From positions 399,501-463,500 of the forward strand of contig JAQFVV010006623.1 in the NCBI GenBank assembly GCA_028023455.1: a DNA stretch of 64,000 nt, in the 5' to 3' direction. Origin of the DNA: Epiperipatus broadwayi (taxonomy: Eukaryota; Onychophora; Udeonychophora; Euonychophora; Peripatidae). The notes under the pieces are model-generated. The model made no database searches. It saw only the letters and a list, made by a program, of their open reading frames with translations, and was not told where the DNA came from. A program made the translations under genes and the position numbers. Shown piece after piece: positions 1 to 12,600 of the stretch (position 1 is its first letter; each line of letters starts with the position of its first letter).

Positions 1-509
1 TTGAGGTATTAGCAGTAGTGGAAACACATCTAAGAGAAAAAAAACCTATTTTGGAACAGTTGGTATGGCAGGGTATAAATAGAAAAGAAAAAAGAGGTGG
101 TGGTATAGGTATTATATTAAACAAATATTTAAATATTGTTAAATGTCAAGAACATTTGTGGTTTGAAATAAGGTTGCGTAGACAAGAATAGATGGTGGCT
201 ATAGTATATATTGCCACTGGAAATAGTCAAATTATAATGGAGTGGAACAGTAACATAAATGAATGTCTAGTTAAGGATATACAAAGTTTTAAAGAAAAGA
301 GAAAGAGAATAATGGTTATAGGGGATATGAATGGACATATTGAAGAAATTGATGGTGTAGATGATAAAAATGGACAGCTTTTGAAGAAATTTTGTCAAAA
401 AGTGAATTTGAGTATTGGAAATTTATTAAATATTTATGTGGAACAATACACATGGACCAGAAATAATATATTTTACACAATAGATTATGTATTGGTAGAG
501 AAAGAGTGA
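1..509 (+). pseudogene. LINE endonuclease domain fragment
   Basis: The reading frame from the window edge contains ETHL, then (after an in-frame TAG near 189) IMVIGDMNGH and finally TIDYVLV. These match the catalytic Glu, the GDxN block and the late IDY/H block of exonuclease-endonuclease-phosphatase endonucleases, the enzymes that nick target DNA for target-primed reverse transcription. The usual final SDH block is not in this frame; a degenerate trace (TSDHNFIVIE) follows at about 560-590 after a frame change. The domain is therefore broken by one stop and one frame shift. Confidence 0.85.
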
Positions 510-658
510 ATGAATAAAATATGGAAAATTAAGGTGTTTGATAACAAAAAAAAAATGCACTAGTGATCATAACTTCATTGTAATTGAAATGGTTAGTAAT
601 GTGATGGATAATAGAAATAAAAGTAAAAATAATAGTGAAAGATGTGGATGGAGAGTGA

Positions 659-1292
659 ATGATAATAAAGTTGGAAGAGTATAAAATACAAGTTGAAGAA
701 ATCATGAAAAAGTTGGTTAGGGATGAATATAAGGACTGGTGTAAAGAAGTAGAAAAAGTGGCAAATAGGGTTTTAGGTGAGAATATTCATAAGAATAAAA
801 GAAATAAAAAAATAAGAATTAGTAAAAGTGTAAAAGAGAGGAAAGAAGTATGTAGAGAATATAAGTGTGCTATTAAGAACAAGGAAAGTGAAAAAGATAT
901 TAATGTTAAATGGAAAAAAATACTTAGAAAAAAAGAAGTTGGCTAAAATAAATAATTATAGAGAGAGGATGAAATTGAATAGTAAATTGTTGGAGGATAT
1001 TAATAAAAGTGGAAAATATGGGAATAAAAAATTTTGGAATTACATTAAAAAGAAAAATGTAGGGGGGAGGGGAGAGATAATATTACTAGATGATGAGGGA
1101 ATAGAGTGTAGCTCTAGAGAAGATTTAGAGATAATCTTAAATAAATATGTAATGAATATAGAAAAGATGTTATATGTGAAAAACAGAGTGATAGAAAACA
1201 TAAAAGCATATAGTAATGGGAATATTAGGTTTACAAAAAATGAACTGAATGAGGTAGAAAAAAAATTGAAAAGTGGAAAGGCAAGAAGTTAA
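659..1292 (+). pseudogene. LINE linker between endonuclease and RT
   Basis: Two overlapping frames (659-946 and 867-1292) encode a very Lys/Glu-rich stretch. It corresponds to the poorly conserved region between endonuclease and RT in LINE ORF2 proteins, including FWNYIKKKN and the pre-RT segment ending LKSGKARS, followed by a stop where intact LINEs usually read a GxDG-type motif. A frameshift lies between about 867 and 946 and a stop at 1290. No separate function is implied. Confidence 0.65.
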
Positions 1293-1313
1293 GATGGATG
1301 GGCAGCAGAGATA

Positions 1314-2646
1314 GTGATGAATTTAGGATATAGGGCAAAAGTAAAGTTATTATCTTGTTTTAATAATATGGCACAGAATAGAGTTTTCCCCAGTAGTTGG
1401 AGTAATACAAGAGTAAGATTATTATTTAAAGAAAAGGGTAAGGATCATAGAAAGTTAAATAACTATAGACCGATAGTGGTAACATCAGTTTTATATAAAG
1501 TTTTCTCATATATGGTGGCTAGAAAAGTTGTAAAATAGATGGAAGGGAATAATGTAGTGGGGGAAATGCAAGGAGGTTTTAGATTAGATAGGCATATAAG
1601 AGATAGTTTATTTGTAGTTACACAACTTTTGGATATGAGTAGAAATTCAGGTAAACAGTTATATATGAGTTTTATAGATATAGAGAAGGCATATGATAGA
1701 GTAAATATAAATAGATTATGGATAAGTTTAGCAAATTTGGGAATGGATGAAGCTTTAGTGGATATTATTAAGAAATTATATGAAAATAATTATTATATAT
1801 ATCAATTAGGGAATATTGAATCAGTTAAAGTTAAAAATGGGGTGGGACTAAGGCAAGGATGCCCTATGTCACCTATTTTGTTTGTGTTATATTTAAGTGA
1901 AATGGAAAGAGCAATAGAAAGATTAGGAAGAGGGATAGAGATACGGTTAATAGGTGGTAAGGGAGTATATATTTTGTCAGGTCTTTTTTTTGCAGATGAT
2001 ATTTTTGCGTGTGCAGAAAGAAGAGAAGATATGGAAGTTATGCTGATGACATGTGCAAGGGTGGGTAAAGAAATGGGGATTAAATTTAGTGAAGAAAAAA
2101 TCCAATATAATGATGGTTAATACTGGAGAAAGAGAAGATGTAGAATTTTTATTGGGAGATATTAAGTTAAGTGTGGTGAATAGATATAGTTATTTGGAAA
2201 TTATTTCAAGTAATCAGAAAAATTATTTGGATGAATGGAAAAAAAAATTGATAAATGAAGCAAAGAAAAGAAAAAGATTGATAAAGAAATTAACACTGTT
2301 TTCATATAATGAATATGATGTAGCTAGAATTATATGGAAGGGAGTTGCAGTAGCAGGGTTAACATATAGTAATGATGCATTATGTGTTAGTAAAGGGGTG
2401 TTAGATTATTTAGAAAAAGTTCAAAGGGAAGTAGGAAGACATGCATTGGATGCAGATGTATGGACAGCAAAGGAGGCAATTCAAGGAGAAATGGGATGGT
2501 CAAGTTTTCATATGAGAGATGCAAAAAGTAAAATGAAAATGTTTGGTAGATTGCAGTTTATGGATAATAAAAGAATAGCCAGAATAGTATTTAATTGGGT
2601 TATGAGTAAAGGGAAGGTAACAAGATGGGTGAGAAAGGTAATGTGA
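1314..2646 (+). pseudogene. LINE reverse transcriptase domain, broken
   Basis: RT copies element RNA into DNA at the nicked target. Visible blocks in order are LNNYRPIVV (about 1456), FIDIEKAYDRV (about 1672; the first catalytic Asp is within FIDIEKAYD), GLRQGCPMSPILF (about 1845) and FFADDIFA (about 1987; the catalytic Asp pair). A TAG at 1536-1538 splits the fingers from the palm, and a frameshift near 2053-2120 joins the palm to a thumb-like region (2053-2646). Active-site residues are present, but the frame is not continuous, so no full-length protein is expected. Confidence 0.88.
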
Positions 2647-2658
2647 TATGAAAAAGAT

Positions 2659-3150
2659 TTGGATAAAGAATTTATATCAGTATATTTGTATAAAAGATGG
2701 GATGATAGTGTTAAGAGAATTGTTGAGTGTTATAATAGTAAGGAATGGGATAAAAGAATAGATTTATTAATAAAGAATAGGGAGGTAGAGCAATGGAGAA
2801 ATAGTGTGGAGAATAAAAAGAGTTTAAATACATATAGAAATAAACAGAATATTAGGTGCGAGTTAATATATGATAATAGTAAGAAAAGAAGTTTATTGTT
2901 TAAGGCTCCAACGGGATCTTTAGCAACAAGAGAATATACATGTAGATGGAAAAATATGGGTGATTTATTTTGTAAATTATATAAGGAAGGAATAGAAAAT
3001 ATTAGGCATTTGTTAATTGAATGTAAATGCTGGAAAATAGAAAGATTACATATAATGAAGTTACATAAGAATAAATATAAGTCAATTATTTTATATAGCG
3101 CAATGTTTACAAACTGTAATATTACAGTAAGAATAAATATGAAAAAGTGA
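2659..3150 (+). pseudogene. LINE C-terminal Cys/His segment
   Basis: This frame follows the RT part after a stop at 2644-2646 and ends with FCKLYKEG-IENIRHLLIECKCW. That resembles the C-terminal Cys-x2-Cys ... His-x4-Cys zinc-knuckle-like motif at the end of many LINE ORF2 proteins, except that the second Cys of the first pair is Tyr here. Some 180 bases of 3' untranslated sequence follow. Confidence 0.65.
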
Positions 3151-3309
3151 TTATACAGAAAGTGAATTATTGTTTTTTATGCTGGGTTTGGGAAAAGATA
3201 AGGGGGATTTAGATATAAAGACCATAGAGCTGACAAAGATTATGTTGTGGAAATGGAATGGAGCAGAATATGGGAAAACTTAGAGTGGGGAATGGAAAAT
3301 TAAGTGGCT

Positions 3310-3405
3310 AACAAGTTTATCTGGGCATAATTGCTCAGATATTCTTGACTTCGTTTAAGGAGAAGCCACAGTACATCACATCACATATAATCACATTACA
3401 TAATA
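3310..3405 (+). repeat. LINE 3' tail with TCACA-type repeat
   Basis: The block after the coding remnants reads AGATATTCTTGACTTC, then AAGGAGAAGCCA, then an irregular array of CATCACAT/AATCACAT units. A second copy lies on the opposite strand at 44166-44236. That identifies this as the conserved 3' recognition end of the LINE, or of a SINE sharing its tail. Confidence 0.75.
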
Positions 3406-5590
3406 AACAAAAATGTCTATTTTTTAAGAAACGTCAGTGTTTTTTAAATGAACATTGCCAAAAGTTATTTAATATAAAAAAATATTTTTTTTGTTTATGA
3501 TTACAGTTAATGTAAACTTACAAGAAAATATTATTTAATGTGATTAAAAACTAAAAACATTATTTGCATGAACAGTGTTTTTTTTTTTAAATATTTATAT
3601 TTACATATTGCTACTAGGTAAAAAATCACAATATTGACTTGGTAATTTGACGGTAAATATTTCAAAAACCTTACATGATAATTATCATTCAAATTACTTC
3701 AAATGAAAAGAATATTATTATTTTTCTCTTGTCAGAAATACTAAATTTTAACTTAAATTTTTAATCCTTTATTTATTTACATTTATAAAATTAATAGAAT
3801 AAATTTGAATTTATTCTATTTTTTTTTTTTTTTTAAAAAAAAAAAGGAAAAGAGAGAGAGAAAGGGAGAGAGATAGCTTAATTGCTATTTATTTTTGGAG
3901 CAGTAAAAAAAGAGGTTTTTCCCCCAATATTTTATTTATTAATTTAAATTTTTTTAATATATATATATATTTACAAATATAGTGAAGTCCCATGGAAATC
4001 ATTCAACAAACATTTTTTCTCCATTAAATCAAATATTAAAAGATAAACATCGTAGGTTTCACTTCTCAAAATTCTCCAATTTTTAGATATTACTTTAATT
4101 GTCCTCATCAAATATCATTTTTATATATTATTTGAGATGTTTTTTTTATTGATGTATCACTTTAATTATATTTAAAAATGAAATATTTTATATAACTTCA
4201 TAATTTATAGTATTAGAATGTATCAAATCTAAACTAGATGCACTTTCTTTCATGCATTCTTTATAAACAAATGAATTTTAAATTAATAATGTTAACACAA
4301 TACTTTTTTTAAAAATACATGCAATGTAATTAAACAGAGGCTTAAACTATACAATTATTTTTTTAATATAAAATTGATATTCAGTTTAAATAAAGTTTGT
4401 GTCAAAATAAAATTGTTTTAGTCTAATAGTTACTAAACATATCTTTAGAAATAATGAAAATATTAAAACAATGAAGGCTATTTATTTATATAATGTAAGC
4501 ATATCCTACTATGAAACAGAATGTGAAATAGTTAAATCAATGAGTGCACATGCTATGATGAAGACCATTGGCTGACACATATTAGGCAAGATGCTTCAGA
4601 GTGCTTCTTTCTCACTCCTTTCTTATGGGTCATTACTAATTTAATTATCTTACCTGATTATTTGTACTTTTAGCAGTGAAAATATAAGTAATTTTTTTAA
4701 TTATTTACATAGATACTGTAATAATTTTAGCTGTAAGCCTTAAAAATGGAATATTAATGTGAATATCAGGAAAGAAATGGTTTGCGAGTTTGAGAATCAT
4801 AAAACTATCAGAAGACTGCTTTTTAAAAAAAATATAAAAAGAGATTTTAAAAAAAAGTATAGAGGTTATGTAACAAATTTCATGGTTAAGTAGTTCACAT
4901 TGTTTTAGTACAGAACAGAAAGAAACTCTTACTAATAGAATTAATAAACAATAAATGGCAGATAAAAGCATCTGAATTATGTGAGATATTAGAATCCAAA
5001 GAAATTTACAAGAATAAAACTTAATAAAATGTTTCCCTGAATAGAATGAATAAATAAATTTTGATACTAAAAAAAAAGAATAAATGCTTATTGAAATTTA
5101 AATAAATTTTGATAGATTATAAGACTTCAGAAATAACTAAAACTTTTTAACCAATAAATAAATGTTTCCTATTTAATTAAAATGGTTTTGATATAAAAGA
5201 AGTTATTTCCAAAATTTGTTTTAATCCATTTAAGAAAGTAATCAGGCTAAAATAGATACATAATATTCCAATAATTAATTTATACTCTAGAATATAATTG
5301 AAGAGGATATTTATAAAAAAGACATCACAAGATTCAAAAAAATTCTCTAGCTCTGCTAGAGTGAAGACCATAATTCAAAGCAGTAGAAAAAAGCATTATT
5401 GAATCTTCTGTTTAAAAGATCATTCCACAAAGGTTAAACTACCACTTTAGGAAACTTGTACAAGTCTCATTCTTTTGCTGTATCATAATGGCTATATAAT
5501 TTATATAATCTTAACTGATAGAGTTATATGGAGATAGATATAATTGTAAAGATGCTTGATTATATATATATGGAAAACTCCCTTTTCATG
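3406..5590. other. No gene seen; AT-rich spacer
   Basis: I see only low-complexity AT-rich sequence, with a T-run/A-run junction and a (GA)n-like purine stretch at about 3820-3875 and a short (TA)n at 3958-3970. Short open frames on the minus strand (4705-4971, 5177-5371) resemble no family I know and have the composition of noncoding DNA. Confidence 0.6.
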
Positions 5591-6006
5591 ATGTTCTAGT
5601 CACCAGAACACCAAATAGTTTATCTTTTTCAATTTATAGAAAGAATTTACATTCGCATCATCACCCAACTCATATAGTTTCTGTAGTCAAAACTCTTTTA
5701 AATAGAGCAATTAATCTTTCAGATAAGTCACATCTGAAAGAAGAAGTAAATCATATTAATAGTGTTTTGTTAGCAAATAATTATAATTATAAATTTATAA
5801 AAAAAAAAAAGCCTTATTTCAAGCCCAAAATGGACAAAATAGAAAACAAAAAGATGATAAATCAGCTATTAGGATTTGTGTTCCATATGTAAAAGGAACT
5901 ACAGTCAGTATTGGACATATATTAAAATGCTATAATGTAGATACAGCATTTTCTACTCATCAAAAGATCAGCAATATAATAACCAAGCCTAAGGATTCAA
6001 TCCCTC

Positions 6007-6282
6007 TTGAATTTTCATGGTGTTTATCAAATCTCATGTGAAAATTGTAAGGCTTCTTACATAGGTATGAGTAATCATGGCATCAGTGTTAGGAGAAATG
6101 AGCATGCTAATGCAGTTAAACAACACTCATCAACAACAGCACTCTCACTCCATACTATAGATTCAGGTCATAAAATTGATTTTTCTAGTACCAGGATCAT
6201 ATCCAGATGTGATAGTCTCTACCAGTGCAAAATTAGAGAAGCCATTGAGATACTTAAAAGGCCAGATTGTATCAATAAGTGA
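6007..6282 (+). pseudogene. GIY-YIG endonuclease domain of the PLE
   Basis: The 91-residue frame contains GVYQISCENCKASYIGMS near its start. GVY and YIG are the GIY-YIG pair, with a Cys-x2-Cys insertion (CENC) typical of PLE nucleases between them. Further on are a SVRRNEH segment holding the catalytic Arg and His region, SLHTIDSGHKIDF, and IREAIEI with the catalytic Glu. Family members cut target DNA to prime reverse transcription. The frame is open through the domain, but the upstream polyprotein frame is broken, so it is annotated as a remnant. Confidence 0.88.
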
Positions 6283-6434
6283 GATGATACATGCAAACTT
6301 CCTCCTATTTGGAAAGATTTTTTTAAAAAACATTCTTAATTTAACATTTTTGCTATTGGTGGAACTTTAACATTTTTTTTCAAATCAGTGATTTTAGTGC
6401 CTCTACAACCATCTTTTTACCTTTTATCACACAG

Positions 6435-6465
6435 TGGATGACTTGTGTGATCAAGTCAAAACATC
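6435..6465 (+). other. Hairpin plus GAAA-like core in PLE 3' region (possible hammerhead relic)
   Basis: TGGATGACTTG is followed by TGTGAT and CAAGTC, giving a 6-bp stem (GACTTG/CAAGTC), then AAAACATC. The copy at 58491-58521 (minus strand) has GAAATGTC in the last position. Many PLEs carry hammerhead ribozymes near their ends, with a CUGAUGA - stem - GAAA core. Here the first box is TGGATGA, so two core bases differ. It is a candidate relic only. Confidence 0.3.
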
Positions 6466-6530
6466 GGTATATCAATATTTAAATTTTTAAACATGGATGA
6501 ACCCACAAAATATGTCTTCTATATATATTG

Positions 6531-7900
6531 TAATGGTATGAATGGGATAAATGTTTTTGTGATGCCCAAAGAACAGAGATTCTATTAAATATGAATGAAA
6601 TCCAGATTTATGTCATGAAAGATCCTGATAATCTGGTTCCTTAAGTCCCTAATCTGTACTACCACAAGTTTATATTGGATATGAAATAAAAATGTTAGTT
6701 CTGATAAATGTGTGATCAAATATTATAAACAATATTCTTGACTTTATTTGAGCTGAAATATATGTAAAAAGGGTAATGCTACCTGAATCATATACCTACG
6801 TATAATTATTTATTTATATTTTTTGTCTAGTTAAAATAAATAAAGTTTATGACTTTAATTTAATAATGGGAATAAATAATTTATTTTGATAAAAACATAA
6901 ATAAATAAATCTAATATATAATGCTTGTCTAATGGGTAAAACTAATTATGATGTCAGAGAAGAGACATGGGTTGAGAATCAGAGGAAAATCTGTGTTTAC
7001 TTTCACTTGTTAAATATACAAAGTTTATTAAGCCTTAGAACTTAATCATATTTAAAATAATAGAAAATATAAAACCTAAATAAATTGCCTTAAATATAGT
7101 ATTATTGTTCAATGGTAATATTGTTTAATTATCATGATTTTCCTTTGATTATATATACATCTAAAACATTTATTCATAAACAAACATATTTATATTAAAT
7201 ATTAAATAATGATAGAACTTGAGATGGAGTTAAAAGCTGCTAAAGTCCATATATTTAAGAACATTTTAAAAACCAGTGCATAGTGATTTAGCCTAGATTT
7301 ATGAAAGATTAAAATCCAGATACTGTTAAGAATTTCTTTTTAATAAATCAGTGTATGATTTTGTTGTCAGTGTTTATTGTTCTAATCCTATCAAGCTTGT
7401 TTCTATAACTTAGTGCCCTGTAACTTAAATTTCTTAGCAACAGATACATACCTAAGATATCAGACTACCAAATGTTTCTTCTGAGATATTTGTCCAATTT
7501 CACCATTATATATTATTCTTAGGCTAGTAGTAATAATATGTTCTACCATAGTTTGACATAAATCTTGGGTCTTGAGGTTTGCATAAACATCACACAAATT
7601 CATTGAAAGATTTTGGAAGTATAAATAAAATAATTCTATTATATGCATATCTTTTGAATCGAGCAATAAATGTTGAAGAAATTAAAATTTGATTTTCCTA
7701 TGACATGAAATATATCCATTTTTTTTTTTATCATGAAGGTTGTTTTGATTTTTTTGACGATTTTGTCATTTATATATATATATAGATATTAATCTTTAAT
7801 TTTATATAGACATTTTTTTTTAATTTTGTAGTTTTATTCTAGTGAATTGTTATATATATATAAAATAAATAAAATATCCGTTAATTAAAAACAATATTGT
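6531..7900. other. No gene seen; AT-rich spacer
   Basis: AT-rich sequence with short (TA)n runs at about 7770-7785 and 7851-7862. The minus-strand frame 7460-7666 shows no recognisable motif. Confidence 0.55.
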
Positions 7901-8063
7901 AATTATAATTGAAATAATATTTTTAACGGTTTATAAATAATTGCAAACAATCTTAAAATTCGCAGTTGAGGCAGGTTAGAAAGTAACCGAAAGTACTTCT
8001 GCGGATTTTAAGATTGTTTGCAATTATTTATAAACCGTTAAAAATATTATTTCAATTATAATT
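7901..8063. mobile_element. Foldback MITE-like element, 65-bp arms
   Basis: The arms 7901-7965 and 7999-8063 are reverse complements at 64 of 65 positions, around a 33-base centre that includes TTGAGGCAGGTTAGAAAG and ACCGAAAGTACTT. A diverged relative with the same centre lies at about 61440-61810. The near-perfect arms indicate a young copy. No transposase is present, so it is non-autonomous, and its superfamily is not clear. As RNA it would form a long hairpin. Confidence 0.85.
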
Positions 8064-9153
8064 ATATATATGGGTTTTTTATATTCTATTTCAATAAACG
8101 TATATGCATATATATACTATTCAAATTTGATTGCATGTATTCATAATTTCCATTAGAAGTAAATAAATCCTTTAGAGTATCGTGCTAATCGCATTCCAGT
8201 TGTTACTGAGCCTTGATTTGAATTTAAACTTACCATTCAAAGCAGATGTTATCTTCCTTTTTAGTTATACATTTTTAGGTTTTTCTTTAGCATATAAGTT
8301 TTGAATAAGTACATCTTTCATTGCTCCTTATAATATGAAAATTTTTATTGCTATAAAACTTCTTTTGAAATAGGTAATATCTATTTATGAAAAGAATACA
8401 CTTTTTCTAAAAAAACAAAAAAGATCTTTTTCTTTTAATAATCTGCTTGTTGTTTCTTTTGTTTCTTAGTGATTTGAAAAGTCAACCACTATTATATATG
8501 ATTCACTCAAGGCATTGTTTTATGAAAATTGACTAAGTAATTATTGTTGTAGTGAAACTTATTATTTATAAGTACATACATACAAAAATGCATTCACATA
8601 CATGTATGTGTAATATCTATTTATTAAGTCCTATGAAATGTGTATATATAAAACAGACGCTTTATGGAATAAATTTAAGCTATGGTTTTACTCTTGAAAT
8701 TAAAATGTTATTTTAATTTCTATTGTCAAAATACTTACTTTTTGTAAACTTAAGCAATAATTTGAAAGTGGAGATGTTAAATAAATAACCTATTTTTTTA
8801 TAAGATGATATAAATTATATTAAATCATTACTATTTTCTACTTTTACATTTGTCACAAGTAAAAAATATATATTGTTATTGTATGATAAGATGAAGATTA
8901 GGGAGTCATCAACTAAGCATTTTAATAATCAAGGATTCTGTATAAATAAAATAAAATTTATAATGCATACTTAATATTTGAAGTGGTGACATATGACATA
9001 ATGGTACAGTATATATCCTGAAATTATTTTAGCTTTGAAGATCAATTTATATTCATTGTATATATTATATTATTCATTTATTGTATTATTAAAAGCATTT
9101 GTTATTTATCTCTTTAATTTATTTAAATTTATATTTACATATATATCTTTTTA

Positions 9154-9188
<35 letters not shown>

Positions 9189-9591
9189 CTAGAATCATTA
9201 ATAAATAAATCTGATGGGAGTTAAGATGTTGTAATTGATGTACTCCATCAAAATAAACCATGGAGAAATCACTGGCCAATGAGCAAATTGGAAGTCAGAA
9301 ATTTAAACCTCCAAATCATCTGAAATTATTATGATAATAATGGCAGACATATACCAACAAATTTGTCTCAGTAATTTATCCAAAAACCCTATGTACGTGT
9401 TACATGTAGAAAAGTTTTTAATATTAAATGTAATAAAGCATGATAAATGAGAAATAGATGATTATTATGTTTTTTCAAAAAGAGGGAAATTGAACAATAA
9501 ATAAATTGTGTGGAACAACATTGCTGGATATAACAAAATAATTAATAAGATTATTTCAGTTCATGACCCTTTTTTCCATATGTCTAAAAAT
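8064..9591. other. No gene seen; AT-rich spacer with (AT)n
   Basis: Low-complexity sequence with a (TA)n run at about 9158-9184. Nothing else is recognisable. Confidence 0.55.
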
Positions 9592-9662
9592 TGATCAGAA
9601 AGTGAACCCAGGCTGGCTGCTTGTAAAGCAGTTATGCTAACAACAAGGCCACTAATACTTTA
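9592..9662 (-). repeat. tRNA-Val(TAC)-like SINE head
   Basis: Read on the minus strand, AGTGGCCTTGTTGTTAGCA corresponds to an A box. CTGC-TTTACAA-GCAG forms an anticodon arm with a seven-base loop and anticodon TAC. CCTGGGTTCACTTTC corresponds to a B box. No paired 7-bp acceptor stem is evident, and diverged AT-rich sequence follows, so this is a tRNA-derived SINE head rather than a working tRNA gene. The A and B boxes would be internal RNA polymerase III promoter elements. Confidence 0.65.
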
Positions 9663-12600
9663 CATGATCTTCTTTTCATATTGCACATAGAAGACAAACA
9701 AAAAGGGTGAAAGTAAAGAATATATCACAACTCTTCAATAACTTACTAAGAACTGTATTACAATAAGTTTTTTGAAAAATCCTGGTTGCTAAGTTACTAT
9801 GAGATATAACTAATGGTAGAGTCAGCCTAAGAGATCTTAACCAAATCTGATCTACATAAAAAAATGAAATTATGGAATAAACACAAGAGTTCCAAAATAG
9901 TAAAATGAAGTCAAAAACTAACAATTTTTAAAATGACTAAACAAAGTTGTAAGTTATAAAGGATGATACAGGTAACTAAAAACAAGCACATTTTTATTCC
10001 TACGGAGAAATAGGAAACACAGTAAAAATCTACAAATGGAAATTCAAGCAATATTTTAAGTGTGATGAAAAAAAATGCATAAAATTAATGCTACAAACTT
10101 GATGATAAAGTTTTTAAAAAATCCTAAGAGTAAAGAAATAAAGAAAAAAATTGTCTGAAGACCATATAATCAAAAATATAAATATTAGAGTTAAAAAAGT
10201 TCATGTTGAAAATGCAAAACTGAGAAGAAAAAATTAATATTGAAGCAGATAATGACTGGAACTTTATTAAAGATCAACCAAGACTTAAAAGTACTGACAC
10301 TTAATTGACCTAAGATTGCACCTCTGAAAAAAAAGATGTAAATAGGAATATTATTAACTTATTTAAATATAACTTGGTTGCACCACTTAAGTGCTAATCC
10401 ATTAGAATACATAAGCAGAAAATCTAAACAATAGTGCTAGGACAAAAAACATGCTGATCATTATTAATACTCAGGCCACTTGCACTGGCCAACTTTAAAC
10501 TTAACTTCTAATAAGACTAAACTAAAATAAAGTGTAGTACAGGGATTTTAAAGAATATAATCCTCTTGCCAAACCAGGACAATGTCATACTGTCTTCCCC
10601 TAAAGCACTAAATACATCCCCATTTATATATTCATTCTGTGCTTAAATCTAGCTTAGGGAACATAAGATCTATTATTGTTATGGTGATCAAGAGATGATG
10701 CAATACAATTTTTAACATTTGAATTCAAGTTTATTAACAACAATAAAAACATGATATTAAGGTCTAAAATAATGGCTATATACATAAGCCTTCTGATTGT
10801 GGTTAACATAAACTAGTAAAACAAATTATCACATTGGGATTTACATATATGTGATTTACAAAATTGAAGTTATTACATGGTGGTTTACATATATATGCAC
10901 ACAGATGCATGATTTATAACATTCAAGCAGTCACTCTGTAGTGAGCTTTATGTTTTCCTTTTTAAAACTAACAATCTACAAAGATTCAGCAATCATATTT
11001 AATTTACTAACAGTACCATCACCTACTATGCAGTGACATATATATATTATAACGGGACGATCCTTTTCAGGACTCAAGGAAGTCACATCTAACTATAGTC
11101 GGACTTTGAGTCTTCTTATAGAATGCCATGGATGATGTTATTTAAAATATAATCCAATTCACTCCTCTATTAATAACCTTGTTACTTTCGGAATTCGAGC
11201 TCAGAGTAGAAATTTGCAATCGACTCTCTTCAGGCATTTCCACAAATATCCCATAGTAATAATAAATTTAATATAAGCTATATATAACTTCTTTATAAAT
11301 ATTAAATCACTAAGTTGATTTAACATATATATGCATGAGGATGTATATTTATAAATATTGGTTTTATAAAATGACTAAATAAAATAAACAAACGAGACCT
11401 GTTTAATTTTGAAATCAAGTTTAACACATTTTAATCAGTAATAAAAAACAAAATATTATCACATAAAAACATTAAAATTTAGAATTATAATCTGTGCTTA
11501 TATACACTAATAAATTATTTAATATTCAAAAAAAAATAATAATGTAATCATTTACATATATATATAATTTAAAATCATGCGTATAATAAATACACATGAC
11601 ACATTATAAATCTACCTATTGTGTCATTAAAATAATTCAGTGTGTGTTGTATGTTTATATACGATAACATCCATTCACACTAGATTAATAATAGAATGTA
11701 TTCTGATATTAGTTATGTATGTTTAAAAATATATTATGTTAATTGTCATGTAAGATTCAATTTGGAATATAATAAAACGTACTTCCAAATTGAAATAATT
11801 TAAAAACGTTTACCTTAGTCAGCTGTCATTTCCATCAGAGTATATATCAAAATATCTACATCTAAATTTTATTAAATAAATAAAAAAAATAAAGTGTTCA
11901 TCTTATCAGTTCTCCACTTTAATATACGAAGTAATTTTTCTAAGTAAATATAATTATAAAGGAAATAAAGTTTAAGAGTTCTTAAATTATACAATGAAGT
12001 AATCCAAGACGAGAAAGAATGCGGTTTTATATCCCTCCTTAGATGAAATAAAATGATGATGAATGTTGAAACATAAAGTTCATTGATCATCCTTCGAAGA
12101 GGCAATCCAGATATTCATTCTTTAAATATTTATGTAGTAAAATATTTAACATCTTCTTCAATATAATACTCCAATATTAAAGCAGCTTTTTAAATGAGAA
12201 TTACGATGATTATATTTTAGGCATTGATTAAGTAGGAATAAATTTACATGTTCGGGTTTAAAACATCAGTAGAAATCTCTGGTATAAATTATCTAGCCAA
12301 AGAACATCTTTATAAATTTTTGTCTTCTTAAATTTATATTTTGAAAGCTCATTTCGAAGATGTTGATAACTTTTATAACCTTGTTAATTACAATGATTAT
12401 TTTTTTATAGTTCTTTATAATATTCAAAGGCAGTAAATTAATTACTTGAAGCAGGTTTTAAAATATTGAATCTTCTTTTTTTTAATTTTTCTTAAATGTG
12501 TTCTAAATTCGAACACATTTAAATTTACAAACGTAGTTCTTGCCTTGATAACTAAATAGAAGATTATTGTTATAACAATATTAGTTCGTTTTTATACTGG

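Larger units (their letters stand above)
1..3405 (+). mobile_element. Non-LTR retrotransposon (LINE), decayed, 5' end outside window
   Basis: Protein fragments follow in LINE order on one strand: apurinic-type endonuclease, reverse transcriptase, a C-terminal Cys/His-rich segment, then an untranslated 3' end with a TCACA-type simple-sequence tail. At least five stops or frameshifts separate the fragments, so it is not a working copy. The coding strand is strikingly poor in C and rich in A and G, unlike the flanks. The clade is not certain; conserved blocks such as GLRQGCPMSP identify the RT family only in general. The 5' end lies upstream of base 1. Confidence 0.9.
5590..6530 (+). mobile_element. 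Penelope-like element (PLE), decayed 3' part
   Basis: In broken frames the stretch reads like the end of a PLE polyprotein. A thumb/linker region (about 5650-5800) contains HPTHIVSVVKTLLNRA and LKEEVNHINSVL. Next come ICVPYVKGT (about 5875-5900) and HILKCYNVDTAFSTHQK (about 5918-5968). The GIY-YIG endonuclease follows, then an untranslated 3' region. PLEs insert by target-primed reverse transcription using this nuclease. The RT core is missing, so the copy is 5'-truncated or decayed. The 3' region from about 6330 to 6525 matches 58435-58691 on the opposite strand. Confidence 0.85.

Noticed and set aside
4550-4620. ATGATGAAGACCATTGGC as another hammerhead core
   Set aside because: No GAAA box follows and no stem closes it; chance similarity.
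9592-9662. Functional tRNA-Val gene
   Set aside because: No paired acceptor stem is visible around the anticodon and T arms; a SINE head explains it better.
11045-11255. Possible LTR (GC-richer block with TGTGGAAATGCC on the minus strand)
   Set aside because: No second copy, primer-binding site or polyprotein was seen, so an LTR call is unsupported.
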